Origin: an uncultured Prevotellaceae bacterium
GTDB taxonomy: Bacteria > Bacteroidota > Bacteroidia > Bacteroidales > Bacteroidaceae
Assembly (NCBI GenBank): GCA_900316285.1
Contig: ONCG01000003.1
Span: 186,001-250,000, forward strand
Direction of reading: 5' to 3'
DNA length: 64,000 bases
Shown here: positions 7,725 through 15,569 of the stretch, piece by piece
How positions within the stretch are numbered: position 1 is the first letter of the stretch
Layout of the letters: every line of letters starts with the position of its first letter
Program-made: the position numbers and the translations under genes
The notes under the pieces: model-generated
Database searches by the model: none
What the model was told of the DNA's origin: nothing
What the model saw: only the letters and a program-made list of their open reading frames with translations

Positions 7725-8687
7725 CTAAAACTTAAACCGCGCCACGAGTGGTAGGTGGTCGCTGAAGCCCTGCATATATCGGGGACCAAGATAGTTGCGG
7801 CGGGGCTTGCGACCGCCATAGGCTTCATCGTCTTCCAGAAGGAAAGGAGCATCGAAGATGATGCATTCTACGAGTCTATTGGTCATCGTGGGCGAAGCGA
7901 AGATGTGGTCGAGCGATCCCCACTCGCCCTGAAAGCGATAGGTGCCGCGTGCCCCATTGCAGCCCTGCGCCTGCTTCGAAACCTCCGTGAGTCCCGATTC
8001 CTCGAGATATCGGATACTCTTATCGCGGCTATAGTCGTTGAAGTCGCCAGCGACAAGGATATTTGCATTGGGAGAAAGCACGTGAAGAGAGTCGATGGCT
8101 GCCGTCAGCCGCCGAGCCACTTGCATGCGGTGGGGGCGCGTCAGCACTTCCCCACCCGACCGGCTGGGCGCATGAACGACGAAGACGTGCAGCGTGTCGC
8201 CCGAGGCAAGGAGTCCCGCGGCATAGAGGATGTTGCGTGTGGGATGCATGTCCTTCAGCGGTTCCACGTGCAAGGCGTGATGATGAAGCAGTCGGAAGGA
8301 GAAAGGTGAATAAAGCAGGGCTACATCGATGCCTCGCGGGTCGGGCGAGTTGGTCATCACATATTCGTACTTGGCATTGCGCAACAGCGATCTCTTGGAA
8401 AGGTCGAAGAGCACCGAGTCGTTTTCAACCTCGCACAATGCGACGAGGTCGGGCAGCTGGAAATCACCCTCCGAGCCATCCCAACCGGCGTTGGTCAGCT
8501 CCCCACACGCCAGAATCTCGCGCCCAATGTTGTTCAGCTTGTGCCAATAGCGCGTGCGAGTCCAGTGGTTAGTGCCCTCGGGCGTCCACTCGAAGTCGTT
8601 TTTCAGCGAGTCGTGCTGGCAGTCGAAGAGGTTTTCGCAGTTCAGGCTCACCAACGTCAGCAGACCCGTCAGCAGTAGATTGATCAT
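7725..8687 (-). CDS. Endonuclease/exonuclease/phosphatase-family protein
   Basis: This 320-residue protein has the family's metal and catalytic motifs in order: 'SLNCENLFD' (Asn/Glu, residues 14-22), 'ALCEVEN', 'RGIDVALLYS', 'VVHAPSRSGGE', 'VAGDFND', 'GSLDHIF' and 'FSDHLPLVARF'. A short hydrophobic N-terminus (MINLLLTGLLTLVSL) could be a signal sequence, suggesting export. Members hydrolyse phosphodiester bonds in DNA, RNA, inositol phosphates or lipids, so the substrate is open. It lies 35 bases after the flavoprotein gene and may be co-transcribed with it. Confidence 0.88.
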   Translation of the reverse strand: MINLLLTGLLTLVSLNCENLFDCQHDSLKNDFEWTPEGTNHWTRTRYWHKLNNIGREILACGELTNAGWDGSEGDFQLPDLVALCEVENDSVLFDLSKRSLLRNAKYEYVMTNSPDPRGIDVALLYSPFSFRLLHHHALHVEPLKDMHPTRNILYAAGLLASGDTLHVFVVHAPSRSGGEVLTRPHRMQVARRLTAAIDSLHVLSPNANILVAGDFNDYSRDKSIRYLEESGLTEVSKQAQGCNGARGTYRFQGEWGSLDHIFASPTMTNRLVECIIFDAPFLLEDDEAYGGRKPRRNYLGPRYMQGFSDHLPLVARFKF

Positions 8688-8722
8688 CAGGAAAGATAGC
8701 GCCTGAGGCGCAAGAAAGAAGA

Positions 8723-9343
8723 CTATCGGATGAAGTTCGTGCGCAGGGGCTGCTCCAATTCAGGATGACCGTCCTCGCTGACGTTCAGTTTCCGAATCAT
8801 CCATGCCATGTTCCGTCCCAGCGTGCGCATGGTCTGCATGCCTTCCTCGTCGAGTGCGGCTTGGCCAGGCGTCTGCCCATACACCATGTTCCAATACTGC
8901 GAGGAGACGATGGGCATGTTGAGAATGGTGAAATACTTGTTCAGTCGGTCGAAAGCAGCCGATGCGCCGCCACGACGACACACCACAACTGAGGCGGCAG
9001 GCTTGAACTGCAGCTGCTTGCCCAGCGAGTAGAACACGCGGTCGAGGAGTGCACAGAGTGAGCCGTTGGGGCCGCCATAATAGACGGGGGAACCCACGAC
9101 GAGTCCGTCGATGCCGTCGCGAACAGAGCGCATGACCTGCTCGTAGACTTCATCGCGGAACGTGCAGCGTCCCTCGCGACCACACATGCCACAGGCAATG
9201 CAACCCTGCATAGCCTTCGGTCCGATACTGATGATTTCCGTCTCCACACCTTCCTGCTGCAAGGTCTTCGCCACCTCGCTCAGCGCCAGGAACGTATTGC
9301 CCTGCCGGCGTGGACTACCATTGATTAAAAGTACTTTTGCCAT
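8723..9343 (-). CDS. Flavodoxin-family NAD(P)H-dependent oxidoreductase
   Basis: This 206-residue protein opens with 'KVLLINGSPRRQGNT', the FMN phosphate-binding loop, and has 'GSPVYYGGPNGSLCALLDRVF' for the flavin ring. A Cys-rich 'GCIACGMCGREGRC' at about residues 47-60 resembles the spaced cysteines of iron-sulfur flavoproteins. Such proteins reduce quinones or act in electron transfer. The promoter at 9366-9396 is nearly identical over 33 bases to that of the GSCFA gene at 52.9 kb. Confidence 0.88.
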   Translation of the reverse strand: MAKVLLINGSPRRQGNTFLALSEVAKTLQQEGVETEIISIGPKAMQGCIACGMCGREGRCTFRDEVYEQVMRSVRDGIDGLVVGSPVYYGGPNGSLCALLDRVFYSLGKQLQFKPAASVVVCRRGGASAAFDRLNKYFTILNMPIVSSQYWNMVYGQTPGQAALDEEGMQTMRTLGRNMAWMIRKLNVSEDGHPELEQPLRTNFIR

Positions 9344-9365
9344 AATGCGTTAGTGTTTGTTGTTG

Positions 9366-9396
9366 CAAAGTTACGAATAAGTGAGCGAAATGCAAA
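9366..9396 (-). promoter_or_regulatory. Promoter of the flavoprotein gene
   Basis: On the minus strand TTTG (9393-9396), a 19-base spacer and TAACTTTG (9366-9373). The whole stretch including the spacer matches the promoter at 52920-52950 with one difference. Confidence 0.85.
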
Positions 9397-9537
9397 ACAA
9401 AAACCTAAGTTTTTGATTTCATTTCCAAACGGGAGTAACTTCGGCGAAGCCAAAATTAATAAATTCTTCTCATTCCCACAAACATCAATGAATATTTTTA
9501 GAAAATGACATAGCAGTTAACCTGTCAGCTGTTTAAA

Positions 9538-9767
9538 GGACCCCAAAGGGGTCACACTATGTTAACCGCAGGTCTTGACCTGCGGAATAAAGATATCCCA
9601 AAAAAGCTTCGACCCCATAGGGGGGGTCGCACATCACCATGTGTCATGCAGACGTATTGCATGATCGGTTGCTGTGCGTCCCCTTTGGGGACGAGGGCAT
9701 ATATCAGAGTCCTTTATTCCGCAGGTCAAGACCCGCGGTTACCCATGTGTGACCTCTACGAGGTCTC
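9538..9767. mobile_element. MITE-like element with ~57-bp terminal inverted repeats
   Basis: The left end (9538-9593) and right end (9711-9767) are imperfect inverted repeats of each other over about 57 bases. Each end contains palindromes of its own, such as CCGCAGGTC-tt-GACCTGCGG on the left. Further hairpins (GACCCC...GGGGTC, CGTCCCC-ttt-GGGGACG) fill the middle. No transposase is encoded. This is the only content of the 470-base gap upstream of the flavoprotein gene's promoter. Confidence 0.7.
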
Positions 9768-9813
9768 AGCTATGAGATTTGGTCAACTTCTAAAAACAAT
9801 TCTTTTTCCCTCC

Positions 9814-10743
9814 TCATGCCTTCTTCCTATCGGCGAGATACATGCCGATGAGAATCAAGGCGGTACCGATGAGGAAGAAGACGGTGATGCGCTCGTTGAG
9901 AATCAGCCACGCAAAGACAATCGTGGTGACGGGATTGATGTAAACGTAGTTGGTGGCCGTGACGGCACCGATGGTCTTCAACGCCCAGTTCCACGCCACG
10001 AAGCACACCATCGATGCGATGCAGCCGAGGAAGAGCAGGTTGGCTACGATGGAAAGGCCCATCTCCGACCCGTCGCTGAACGCTTGGGCGAAGAAAGCGG
10101 GCAGAGAGAGGATTCCTTCGGGCGACAAAAGGTAATAAGGAATCATTGAGAGCAACCCATAGAAGAACACCTTTCGAGTGATGAACACCACATCGTAACG
10201 GCAATTGGCGGATATCATCAACAGCGAATAGAACGCCCAACAGAGGCAGGCGGCAAAGGCCAGCGAGTCGCCAAGTGGCGACAGATGCAACACGAAGTGG
10301 CCGTTCAGCACGACGACAACCACACCTATTGCCGCCAACACCGTGCCGAGCATCTGCGACGGGCGCAGCCGCTCCGACTTATAGACAGCCCCGATGAGTG
10401 CCGTTGCAAAGAGCGGACACAGGCAGACAATCAAGGAGGTGTTGGTGGTCGTGGTGTAGTTCATCGCCTCGTTCTCGGTCAGGAAGTACATAGAGCCACC
10501 CGTCAGGCCCAGTCCGACCATGAGCAGTTCTTCCTTCCACGTGTCGGCGAGCCACCGGTGGTTCTTCCTCGTCAAGGAAAAAAGCATCAGCAGCACATAG
10601 GCGATGATGAACCGGAGCGTGAAAATCTGCGCCGCCGACAGACCACTGAGCAGCAACAGCTTCGTAAACACGAAGGTTGAGCCCCAGACGGCGACTGTCA
10701 GGAACGCCACCAGATGACCTAAGAACTTGTTGTTGCGAGGCAT
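9814..10743 (-). CDS. EamA/DMT-family membrane transporter
   Basis: This 309-residue protein is very hydrophobic with about ten membrane segments in two EamA halves ('VAVWGSTFVFTKLLL', 'LRFIIAYVLLMLF', 'CIASMVCFVAWNWALKTIGAVTATNYVYINPVTTIVFAWLILNERI'). The 'NWALKTIGA...NPVTT' region is typical of DMT exporters. It begins two bases after the tyrA stop, so it is the last gene of the Phe/Tyr operon. Export of an aromatic amino acid or related metabolite is a reasonable guess from context, not shown by sequence. Confidence 0.88.
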   Translation of the reverse strand: MPRNNKFLGHLVAFLTVAVWGSTFVFTKLLLLSGLSAAQIFTLRFIIAYVLLMLFSLTRKNHRWLADTWKEELLMVGLGLTGGSMYFLTENEAMNYTTTTNTSLIVCLCPLFATALIGAVYKSERLRPSQMLGTVLAAIGVVVVVLNGHFVLHLSPLGDSLAFAACLCWAFYSLLMISANCRYDVVFITRKVFFYGLLSMIPYYLLSPEGILSLPAFFAQAFSDGSEMGLSIVANLLFLGCIASMVCFVAWNWALKTIGAVTATNYVYINPVTTIVFAWLILNERITVFFLIGTALILIGMYLADRKKA

Positions 10744-10745
10744 GA

Positions 10746-11606
10746 TTATCGTTTAATCTCGATGTCGCGACGCACGTTGTCGCGTATCTTCTTCAGATAA
10801 CCCTTCATACCGTCGGCGTCTTTCGTGTCGATAATCTCGAGCAACTCCTTCAGCTCGGTACGAATCTGACTGACCTGGTCGTGGGTATAGGGGTTGAAAA
10901 GGATTTCCTGCAGCAGGTAGTCGTCTTCGTTGAGCACGCCCTTGGCAATCTTCATGTGACGCTTGAAGGTGGTGCCGGGGGCGTCCTGATGCTTCATCAC
11001 AGCGGCAAAGACGAACGTGGAGACGAAGGGGATGCTGAGCGAGTAGGCAACGGTGCGGTCGTGCTCGTCGAAGGTGTATTCGTAGATGTTCAGTCCGAGC
11101 CTCTGGTAGAGGTCCTTGAAGAAGATGCGACCCATGTAGTCGCCTTCGCTGATGATGATGGCATTCTCCTCAGAGAGCTGGTTCAGGTTGACAAAGGTGG
11201 GTCCGAACATGGGGTGACTCGACACATAGGGATGTCCGCACTGCTCATAGAACTCCTGCAGACCAGTCTTCACCGAAGCGATGTCGCTGATGATGCAATC
11301 CTTTGGCAACAGCGGCAGCAACTGCTCGAAGACGGGAATGGTGTACTTCAGCGTGACGGCATTGATGAGAAGCTGCGGCTGAAACTGGCGTATCTCCTCG
11401 GGATCGGTAAACCGCTGACAGTTGTAGGTGAAGCGCATGCGCTGCGGGTCGCGATCGTAGACAGCCACTTCGTGTTCGAAACTCAGCAGGTCGATGAAGA
11501 ACGATCCCATCTTTCCTGCTCCAACAATCAGTATTCGGAACCCACCCCCAGCCCCTCCCGAAGGGAGTGGAGTGTGGTTACCATTATTTCTTGTATTACT
11601 GTTCAT
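10746..11606 (-). CDS. tyrA: Prephenate/arogenate dehydrogenase, with repeat-derived N-terminus
   Basis: This 286-residue protein has a Rossmann start 'RILIVGAGKMGSFFIDLLSFEHEVAVYDRD' from residue 23 and 'ISDIASVKTGL...SSHPMFGPTF', the TyrA signature for oxidative decarboxylation of prephenate towards tyrosine. The first 22 residues ('MNSNTRNNGNHTPLPSGGAGGG') come from a C-rich palindromic repeat half at 11541-11577, which appears to have replaced the usual start just before 'RILIVGAGKMG'. It is gene four of the attenuated Phe/Tyr operon. Confidence 0.92.
   Translation of the reverse strand: MNSNTRNNGNHTPLPSGGAGGGFRILIVGAGKMGSFFIDLLSFEHEVAVYDRDPQRMRFTYNCQRFTDPEEIRQFQPQLLINAVTLKYTIPVFEQLLPLLPKDCIISDIASVKTGLQEFYEQCGHPYVSSHPMFGPTFVNLNQLSEENAIIISEGDYMGRIFFKDLYQRLGLNIYEYTFDEHDRTVAYSLSIPFVSTFVFAAVMKHQDAPGTTFKRHMKIAKGVLNEDDYLLQEILFNPYTHDQVSQIRTELKELLEIIDTKDADGMKGYLKKIRDNVRRDIEIKR
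11541..11577. repeat. C-rich palindromic repeat half within tyrA
   Basis: The sequence CCCACCCCCAGCCCCTCCC followed by GAAGGGAGTGGAG is the arm of the repeat seen as a full pair in copA and fkp. In tyrA it encodes residues about 11-22. Confidence 0.8.
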
Positions 11607-11664
11607 GCAAAACTATATTGATTATTAACGACTTAGCATCCCAATCGAAAAAGATCTACTCAAT

Positions 11665-11773
11665 GTGGGTGTGTCAAAATAGAGCAAGGAGTTCATTTGT
11701 TGTCCCCTCCTTCGGGAAGGAGGGGACTACTGGCTGCGTCTTTTCATCCATTGTTTCATTTTGACACACCCAC
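11665..11773. mobile_element. 109-bp MITE-like element with perfect 16-bp terminal inverted repeats
   Basis: GTGGGTGTGTCAAAAT at 11665-11680 and its exact complement at 11758-11773 bound a 109-base element that holds one C-rich hairpin (CCCCTCCTTCGGGAAGGAGGGG). It lies between tyrA and the DAHP synthase gene. No target duplication is obvious. A TIR of this type suggests mobilisation by an absent transposase. Confidence 0.8.
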
Positions 11774-11788
11774 TAGGGGGTGGGTTCC

Positions 11789-12853
11789 TTATCGATTGAT
11801 AATCTCAATTTGTTGTCTGACGCTCTCTTCGTGGATGTGCTCGAAGACGCTGGCCACAAACTCGGCCGACATACCGCACTGGGCGCCCTGGGCACCACGC
11901 TTGGTGAGAATCTCGCTGTAGCGATTGGTCTGCAGGACGGTCATGTTGTGTTCCTTCTTGTACTGACCAATCTCACGGCAGACGCGCATGCGTTTCGCCA
12001 GCAGGTCCATGAGCTGGTTGTCGAGTTCGTCGATCTGGTGGCGCAGTTGCTTGATGCCCTCGGTGGAAACGCGCTCGTTGCGGATGACGAGCAGCGAGAG
12101 GATGTAGTCGAGCACGTCGGGCGTGACCTGCTGACGGGCATCGCTCCATGCATCGTCGGGCGAGCAGTGGGCCTCCACGAGGAGTCCGTCGAAGCCCAGG
12201 TCCATGGCTTGTTGTGCTAGCGGAGCGATGAGTTCACGACGTCCACCGATATGGCTGGGGTCGCAGAGCAAGGGGAGCTTCGGATAGCGGCGGCGCAACT
12301 CAATGGGTATCTGCCACATCGGCAGATTGCGATAAATCTTCTTGTCGTAGCTGGAGAAGCCGCGATGCACGGCGCCAAGCCTCTTCACGCCAGCGGCGTT
12401 GAGTCGTTCGATGGCACCAACCCACAACTCCAGGTCGGGGTTGACGGGGTTTTTCACCAACACGGGCTTGTCAACACCGCGCAGAGAGTCGGCCAATGCC
12501 TGCATGGCAAAGGGGTTTGCGCTGGTGCGGGCACCAATCCAGAGGATGTCGACATCGTATTTCAGCGCCAGCTCCACATGCTCGGGCGTAGCCACCTCGG
12601 TAGCAACATTCATGCCAGTCTCTTTCTTCACGAGCTGCAGCCAAGGCAAAGCCTTTTCGCCGTTACCCTCGAAGCCACCGGGCTTCGTGCGCGGTTTCCA
12701 CACACCGGCACGGAAGTTGTGGCACCCGAGTTCCTTCAGCTGGCGGGCAGTGGTCATCACTTGCTCCTCGGTCTCTGCGGAGCACGGTCCTGCAATGACA
12801 AACGGACGTTCATTGTCGGCAGGAAGATTCAGTTTCTCTAATTCTAGTTCCAT
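11789..12853 (-). CDS. aroF: Bifunctional 3-deoxy-7-phosphoheptulonate synthase / chorismate mutase
   Basis: This 354-residue fusion has a DAHP synthase domain (residues 1 to about 255: 'PFVIAGPCSAETEEQV', 'FRAGVWKPRTKPGGFEG', 'ILWIGARTSANPFAMQ', 'VHRGFSSYDKKIYRN', 'CDPSHIGGRRE') and a C-terminal AroQ-type chorismate mutase (about 262-354: 'IKQLRHQIDELDNQLMDLLAKRMRVCREIGQYKKEHNM'). It covers both the first shikimate step and the branch to prephenate. The organisation is typical of Bacteroidetes and fits the pheA/tyrA context. Feedback control by the mutase domain is known in related fusions. Confidence 0.95.
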   Translation of the reverse strand: MELELEKLNLPADNERPFVIAGPCSAETEEQVMTTARQLKELGCHNFRAGVWKPRTKPGGFEGNGEKALPWLQLVKKETGMNVATEVATPEHVELALKYDVDILWIGARTSANPFAMQALADSLRGVDKPVLVKNPVNPDLELWVGAIERLNAAGVKRLGAVHRGFSSYDKKIYRNLPMWQIPIELRRRYPKLPLLCDPSHIGGRRELIAPLAQQAMDLGFDGLLVEAHCSPDDAWSDARQQVTPDVLDYILSLLVIRNERVSTEGIKQLRHQIDELDNQLMDLLAKRMRVCREIGQYKKEHNMTVLQTNRYSEILTKRGAQGAQCGMSAEFVASVFEHIHEESVRQQIEIINR

Positions 12854-12927
12854 ATTGTATAACTTTGATTTATTTCTTCGGATGTCTTTTTTTATCTAGG
12901 TAATGATATACTTTTTACCCCTTACTT

Positions 12928-12998
12928 GTAGGGACGCGGCGTGCCGCGTTACTTCATTTGACTTTCTTCTCCAATTACGCGACACGCCGCGTCCCTAC
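12928..12998. repeat. GTAGGG-type palindromic repeat
   Basis: Two 22-base arms (12928-12949 and, inverted, 12977-12998) carry the CGCGGCGTGCCGCG core and GTAGGG/CCCTAC ends, 71 bases in all. It fills most of the 200-base gap between the DAHP synthase and aminotransferase genes. Confidence 0.9.
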
Positions 12999-13054
12999 AT
13001 TTTCTGGGTAGTATCCATTTTTATCTAAGGAATCTTGGACATAGGTTCTGGTTA

Positions 13055-14263
13055 TCATTCCTTCTTTCCTTGATTCCTTAGAATAAGAACCCTTTCCAAA
13101 GCCTCTTGAATCTTCTCTTCCTTGGCGCAGAGCGAGATGCGGATGTAGCGCTCGCCACGCGAACCGAAGATGAAGCCGGGGGTGATGAACACGCGTGCCT
13201 CGTGGAGAACACGCTCGGTGAGTTGCTCGGCATTGGCATAATGATCGGGGATGCGGCCCCAAAGGAACATGCCAACTTGCTGCTGATCGAAGGTGCAGCC
13301 AAGGGTGGTCATAATCTGTTCAGCCAACACGCGACGACGACGATAGGTCTCGTAGTTCGCTTCGTGGTGCCAAACCTCGTCGTTGGTGGTAAGTGCCTCT
13401 GCAGCAGCGAGTTGCAAGCCGCGGAAGGTACCGCTGTCGATGTTCGACTTCACCTTCATAATCCACGAAATGAACTCGGCATTCGTGATGCACATTCCCA
13501 CACGCCAGCCCGGCATGTTATGACTCTTCGACATGGAGTTGAACTCGATACAGCAGTCCTTGGCGCCCTCTACCTGCAGCAGCGAAAGATGTTCCTTGCT
13601 CAAGATAAAGGAATAGGGATTGTCGTTCACGACGACGATGTCATGTCGACGGGCAAACGCCACCAGCCGCTCATAGGTCTCACGACGGGCACGGCCACCG
13701 GTGGGCATATTCGGATAGTTCGTCCAGAGGAGGCGGACAGGCGATAGGCCTTTCTCGCGCCGGTCGTTGACGATTTGCTCTATCTGCTCAAAGTCGGGCT
13801 GCCAGCCGTCGTTCTCCAGCAAGTCGTAGTTCACCACCTCGGCACCCAACAGACGTGAGAGCGATGTGTAGGTGGGATAGCCGGGATTGGGCACGAGGAC
13901 GGCATCGCCGGGATTCACGAAGGCCAGCGTGACATGAAGGATTCCTTCCTTCGAGCCGATGAGTGGCAGCACCTCGCTCTTCCAATCGACGCTGACGCCA
14001 TACCATCGCTCATAGAACTGGGCCATCGCCGAGCGCAACTCGGGTGTTCCCACCGTGGGCTGATAGCCGTGGGCATCGGGTCTGTGAGCCACTTCGCAAA
14101 GGCGTTCAATGGTCTGCGGCGAAGGCGGCATGTCGGGTGATCCGATGGCGAGCGAGATGATATCGCGACCTTCGGCATTGAGCTGTGCCACCTCTTTTAA
14201 CTTACGCGAGAAGTAGTACTCCTGAACGAGCGACAATCTGTCGGCAGGTTTAACATTCTTCAT
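13055..14263 (-). CDS. PLP-dependent class I/II aminotransferase
   Basis: This 402-residue fold-type I aminotransferase shows 'AIGSPDMPPS', 'VPNPGYPTY', 'TNYPNMPTGG', 'VVVNDNPYSF' and the PLP-lysine segment 'EFNSMSKSHNMPGWRVG'. It overlaps the pheA end by 14 bases. In this operon the obvious substrates are phenylpyruvate and 4-hydroxyphenylpyruvate, giving Phe and Tyr. The sequence also resembles LL-diaminopimelate and aspartate aminotransferases, so specificity is an inference from neighbours. Confidence 0.92.
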   Translation of the reverse strand: MKNVKPADRLSLVQEYYFSRKLKEVAQLNAEGRDIISLAIGSPDMPPSPQTIERLCEVAHRPDAHGYQPTVGTPELRSAMAQFYERWYGVSVDWKSEVLPLIGSKEGILHVTLAFVNPGDAVLVPNPGYPTYTSLSRLLGAEVVNYDLLENDGWQPDFEQIEQIVNDRREKGLSPVRLLWTNYPNMPTGGRARRETYERLVAFARRHDIVVVNDNPYSFILSKEHLSLLQVEGAKDCCIEFNSMSKSHNMPGWRVGMCITNAEFISWIMKVKSNIDSGTFRGLQLAAAEALTTNDEVWHHEANYETYRRRRVLAEQIMTTLGCTFDQQQVGMFLWGRIPDHYANAEQLTERVLHEARVFITPGFIFGSRGERYIRISLCAKEEKIQEALERVLILRNQGKKE

Positions 14264-15080
14264 ATTCTCCTAATATTTTAAGTTCCTTGGTCAACGGCAT
14301 GATTGCATCAATGGCCTGGCGATAGCGGGTGAGGCTCTGATAGGTCACGTCGACGTAGAACATGTATTCCCATTCGTGGCCGATGACGGGCAGCGACTGT
14401 ATTTTCGTGAGGTTGATGTTATAGAACGAAAGGATTGTGAGCACCTTCGACAGCGATCCTTCCTCGTGGGGCAGCGAGAAAACCAAGCTCGCCTTGTCGG
14501 ACTGTTCCAGCGAACGCATAAAATCGGCCTTGCGTGTGTTGCAGACCACGAGGAAGCGGGTGAAGTTATGCTTGTTGTCCTCAATCTGGTTCTGCAGCAC
14601 CTTCAGCCCATACAGTTTCGCGGCATCAGCATGGCAGATGGCTGCCCAGCCACGACACTGCAGGCGACTGATCATCTCTGCCGACCCAGCTGTATCCTCG
14701 GCCTCGACGGCCTTCAGCGTGGGATGGTTGGACAGGAACTCCCTGCATTGCATGAGTGCCACGGGATGGGAGTGCACCTCGGTGATGGTTTCCCACGAGT
14801 CTTCGGGCAGACAGCAGATGCAATGCTCGATGTGGAGCTTATGCTCGCCCACGACGGCTGTGCCGGAGTCGCGAAGCAGCTCGTAGTTGCGGAGCAGCGA
14901 GCCCGCAATAGTATTCTCGATGGCAGTCATGCCGATGACCGTCGGGTCACGTTTGATCTGCTCGTAGACCTGCTCGAAGGTAGAACAGCAGATAATCTGT
15001 ACCTGCTCGTCCTGGAAATACTGATGGGCCGCGATGTCGTGGAAAGACCCCAGCTCGCCTTGTATTGCTATCCGTTTCAT
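14250..15080 (-). CDS. pheA: Prephenate dehydratase
   Basis: From the ATG at 15080 the protein is 276 residues: 'MKRIAIQGELGSFHDIAAHQYF', 'GMTAIENTIAGSLLRNYELLRDSG', the catalytic 'NFTRFLVVCNT', then an ACT domain ('SLVFSLPHEEGSLSKVLTILSFYNINLTKIQSLP') for phenylalanine feedback. The frame extends 18 codons upstream into the repeat array, but the ATG at 15080 matches family N-termini. It makes phenylpyruvate and is the first gene of the operon. It lies about 320 bases beyond an attenuator (15397-15541) whose leader peptide is rich in Phe and Tyr. Confidence 0.95.
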   Translation of the reverse strand: MKRIAIQGELGSFHDIAAHQYFQDEQVQIICCSTFEQVYEQIKRDPTVIGMTAIENTIAGSLLRNYELLRDSGTAVVGEHKLHIEHCICCLPEDSWETITEVHSHPVALMQCREFLSNHPTLKAVEAEDTAGSAEMISRLQCRGWAAICHADAAKLYGLKVLQNQIEDNKHNFTRFLVVCNTRKADFMRSLEQSDKASLVFSLPHEEGSLSKVLTILSFYNINLTKIQSLPVIGHEWEYMFYVDVTYQSLTRYRQAIDAIMPLTKELKILGEYEEC

Positions 15081-15083
15081 ATA

Positions 15084-15362
15084 TGGTTCGATGCGCTTAC
15101 GCGCGGTTCTATGTGCAGCTAAGCTGCGGTTCAATTGCGCCTGCGGCGCGGTTCAAAGGGTTCAATGTCCTGCGGACGGTTCAATGCGCCTGCGGCGCGG
15201 TTCTATGTGCAGCTAAGCTGCGGTTCAATTGCGCCTGCGGCGCGGTTCAAAGGGCCTACGGCCAGTTCAATGCTGCTTCGCAGCGGTTCAAGAGGTTCTT
15301 TCTCCGCTTCGCTACGAAAGCGCCCCTACGGGTCGAGCGCGATGCGCTACGCGCGGTTCAAC
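15084..15362. repeat. Array of small variable hairpins with constant GGTTCAAT linker
   Basis: About ten short stem-loops follow one another: GCAGC-taa-GCTGC, GCGCC-tgc-GGCGC, GTCC-tgc-GGAC, GGCC-tac-GGCC, GCTGC-ttc-GCAGC and GCGC-tac-GCGC. Stems are 4-5 bp with three-base loops. Each is joined by a nearly constant linker (GGTTCAAT or GGTTCTAT). The array lies in the transcribed leader between the attenuator and pheA. A similar unit occurs at 32370-32464. Confidence 0.85.
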
Positions 15363-15396
15363 TTAATTATCAATTATCAATTGTCAACTATCAACT

Positions 15397-15429
15397 AAAA
15401 AGCCCCACTCACGTTTGTGAAGTGGGGCT
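15397..15429 (-). terminator. Attenuator terminator ahead of pheA
   Basis: On the minus strand AGCCCCAC-U-UCAC, loop AAAC, GUGA-GUGGGGCU is followed by five U. Its 5' arm includes CCACUUCACA, which is also perfectly complementary to a segment at the end of the leader peptide gene. Confidence 0.9.
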
Positions 15430-15486
15430 TTCGTTTTTATTCTCTCTCTTACATCCGAGCTATCTCACACGACCAACCACTTCACA
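15397..15486 (-). promoter_or_regulatory. Ribosome-mediated transcription attenuator of the Phe/Tyr operon
   Basis: Two exclusive structures can form. The terminator is at 15397-15429. In the antiterminator, UGUGAAGUGG (15477-15486, overlapping the leader stop codon UGA) pairs over 10 bases with CCACUUCACA (15416-15425), the 5' arm of the terminator. A ribosome reaching the stop codon would cover the first segment and allow termination. A ribosome stalled at Phe/Tyr codons would leave it free and permit read-through into pheA. This is the logic of the classic enterobacterial attenuators; here it is read from sequence and not tested. Confidence 0.85.
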
Positions 15487-15541
15487 GGCGTTCTGCAAAG
15501 TAAAAGTAATAGCCGTAAAAGAAATTGCTCGATTGTCTCAT
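15482..15541 (-). CDS. Phe/Tyr leader peptide of the attenuator
   Basis: The 19-residue peptide MRQSSNFFYGYYFYFAERL contains four Phe and four Tyr, with eight aromatic codons in nine positions (residues 7-15, interrupted by one Gly). It starts about 23 bases after the expected transcription start and ends within the antiterminator segment. Charging levels of tRNA-Phe and tRNA-Tyr would therefore set ribosome position. The downstream genes make exactly these two amino acids. It is comparable in design to the pheA and pheST leader peptides of enterobacteria, although the sequence is unrelated. Confidence 0.88.
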   Translation of the reverse strand: MRQSSNFFYGYYFYFAERL

Positions 15542-15569
15542 TTTGTTATCAAACTTACGTTATCGGCTG

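Noticed and set aside
7467-7754. 95-residue plus-strand open frame
   Set aside because: It is translated through GTAGGG-type palindromes and has no recognisable domain or start signal.
9559-10149. 196-residue plus-strand open frame
   Set aside because: Half lies in the MITE-like element and half is antisense to the EamA transporter.
15081-15134. Extended N-terminus of pheA
   Set aside because: The 18 extra codons come from the hairpin array; the ATG at 15080 matches family starts.
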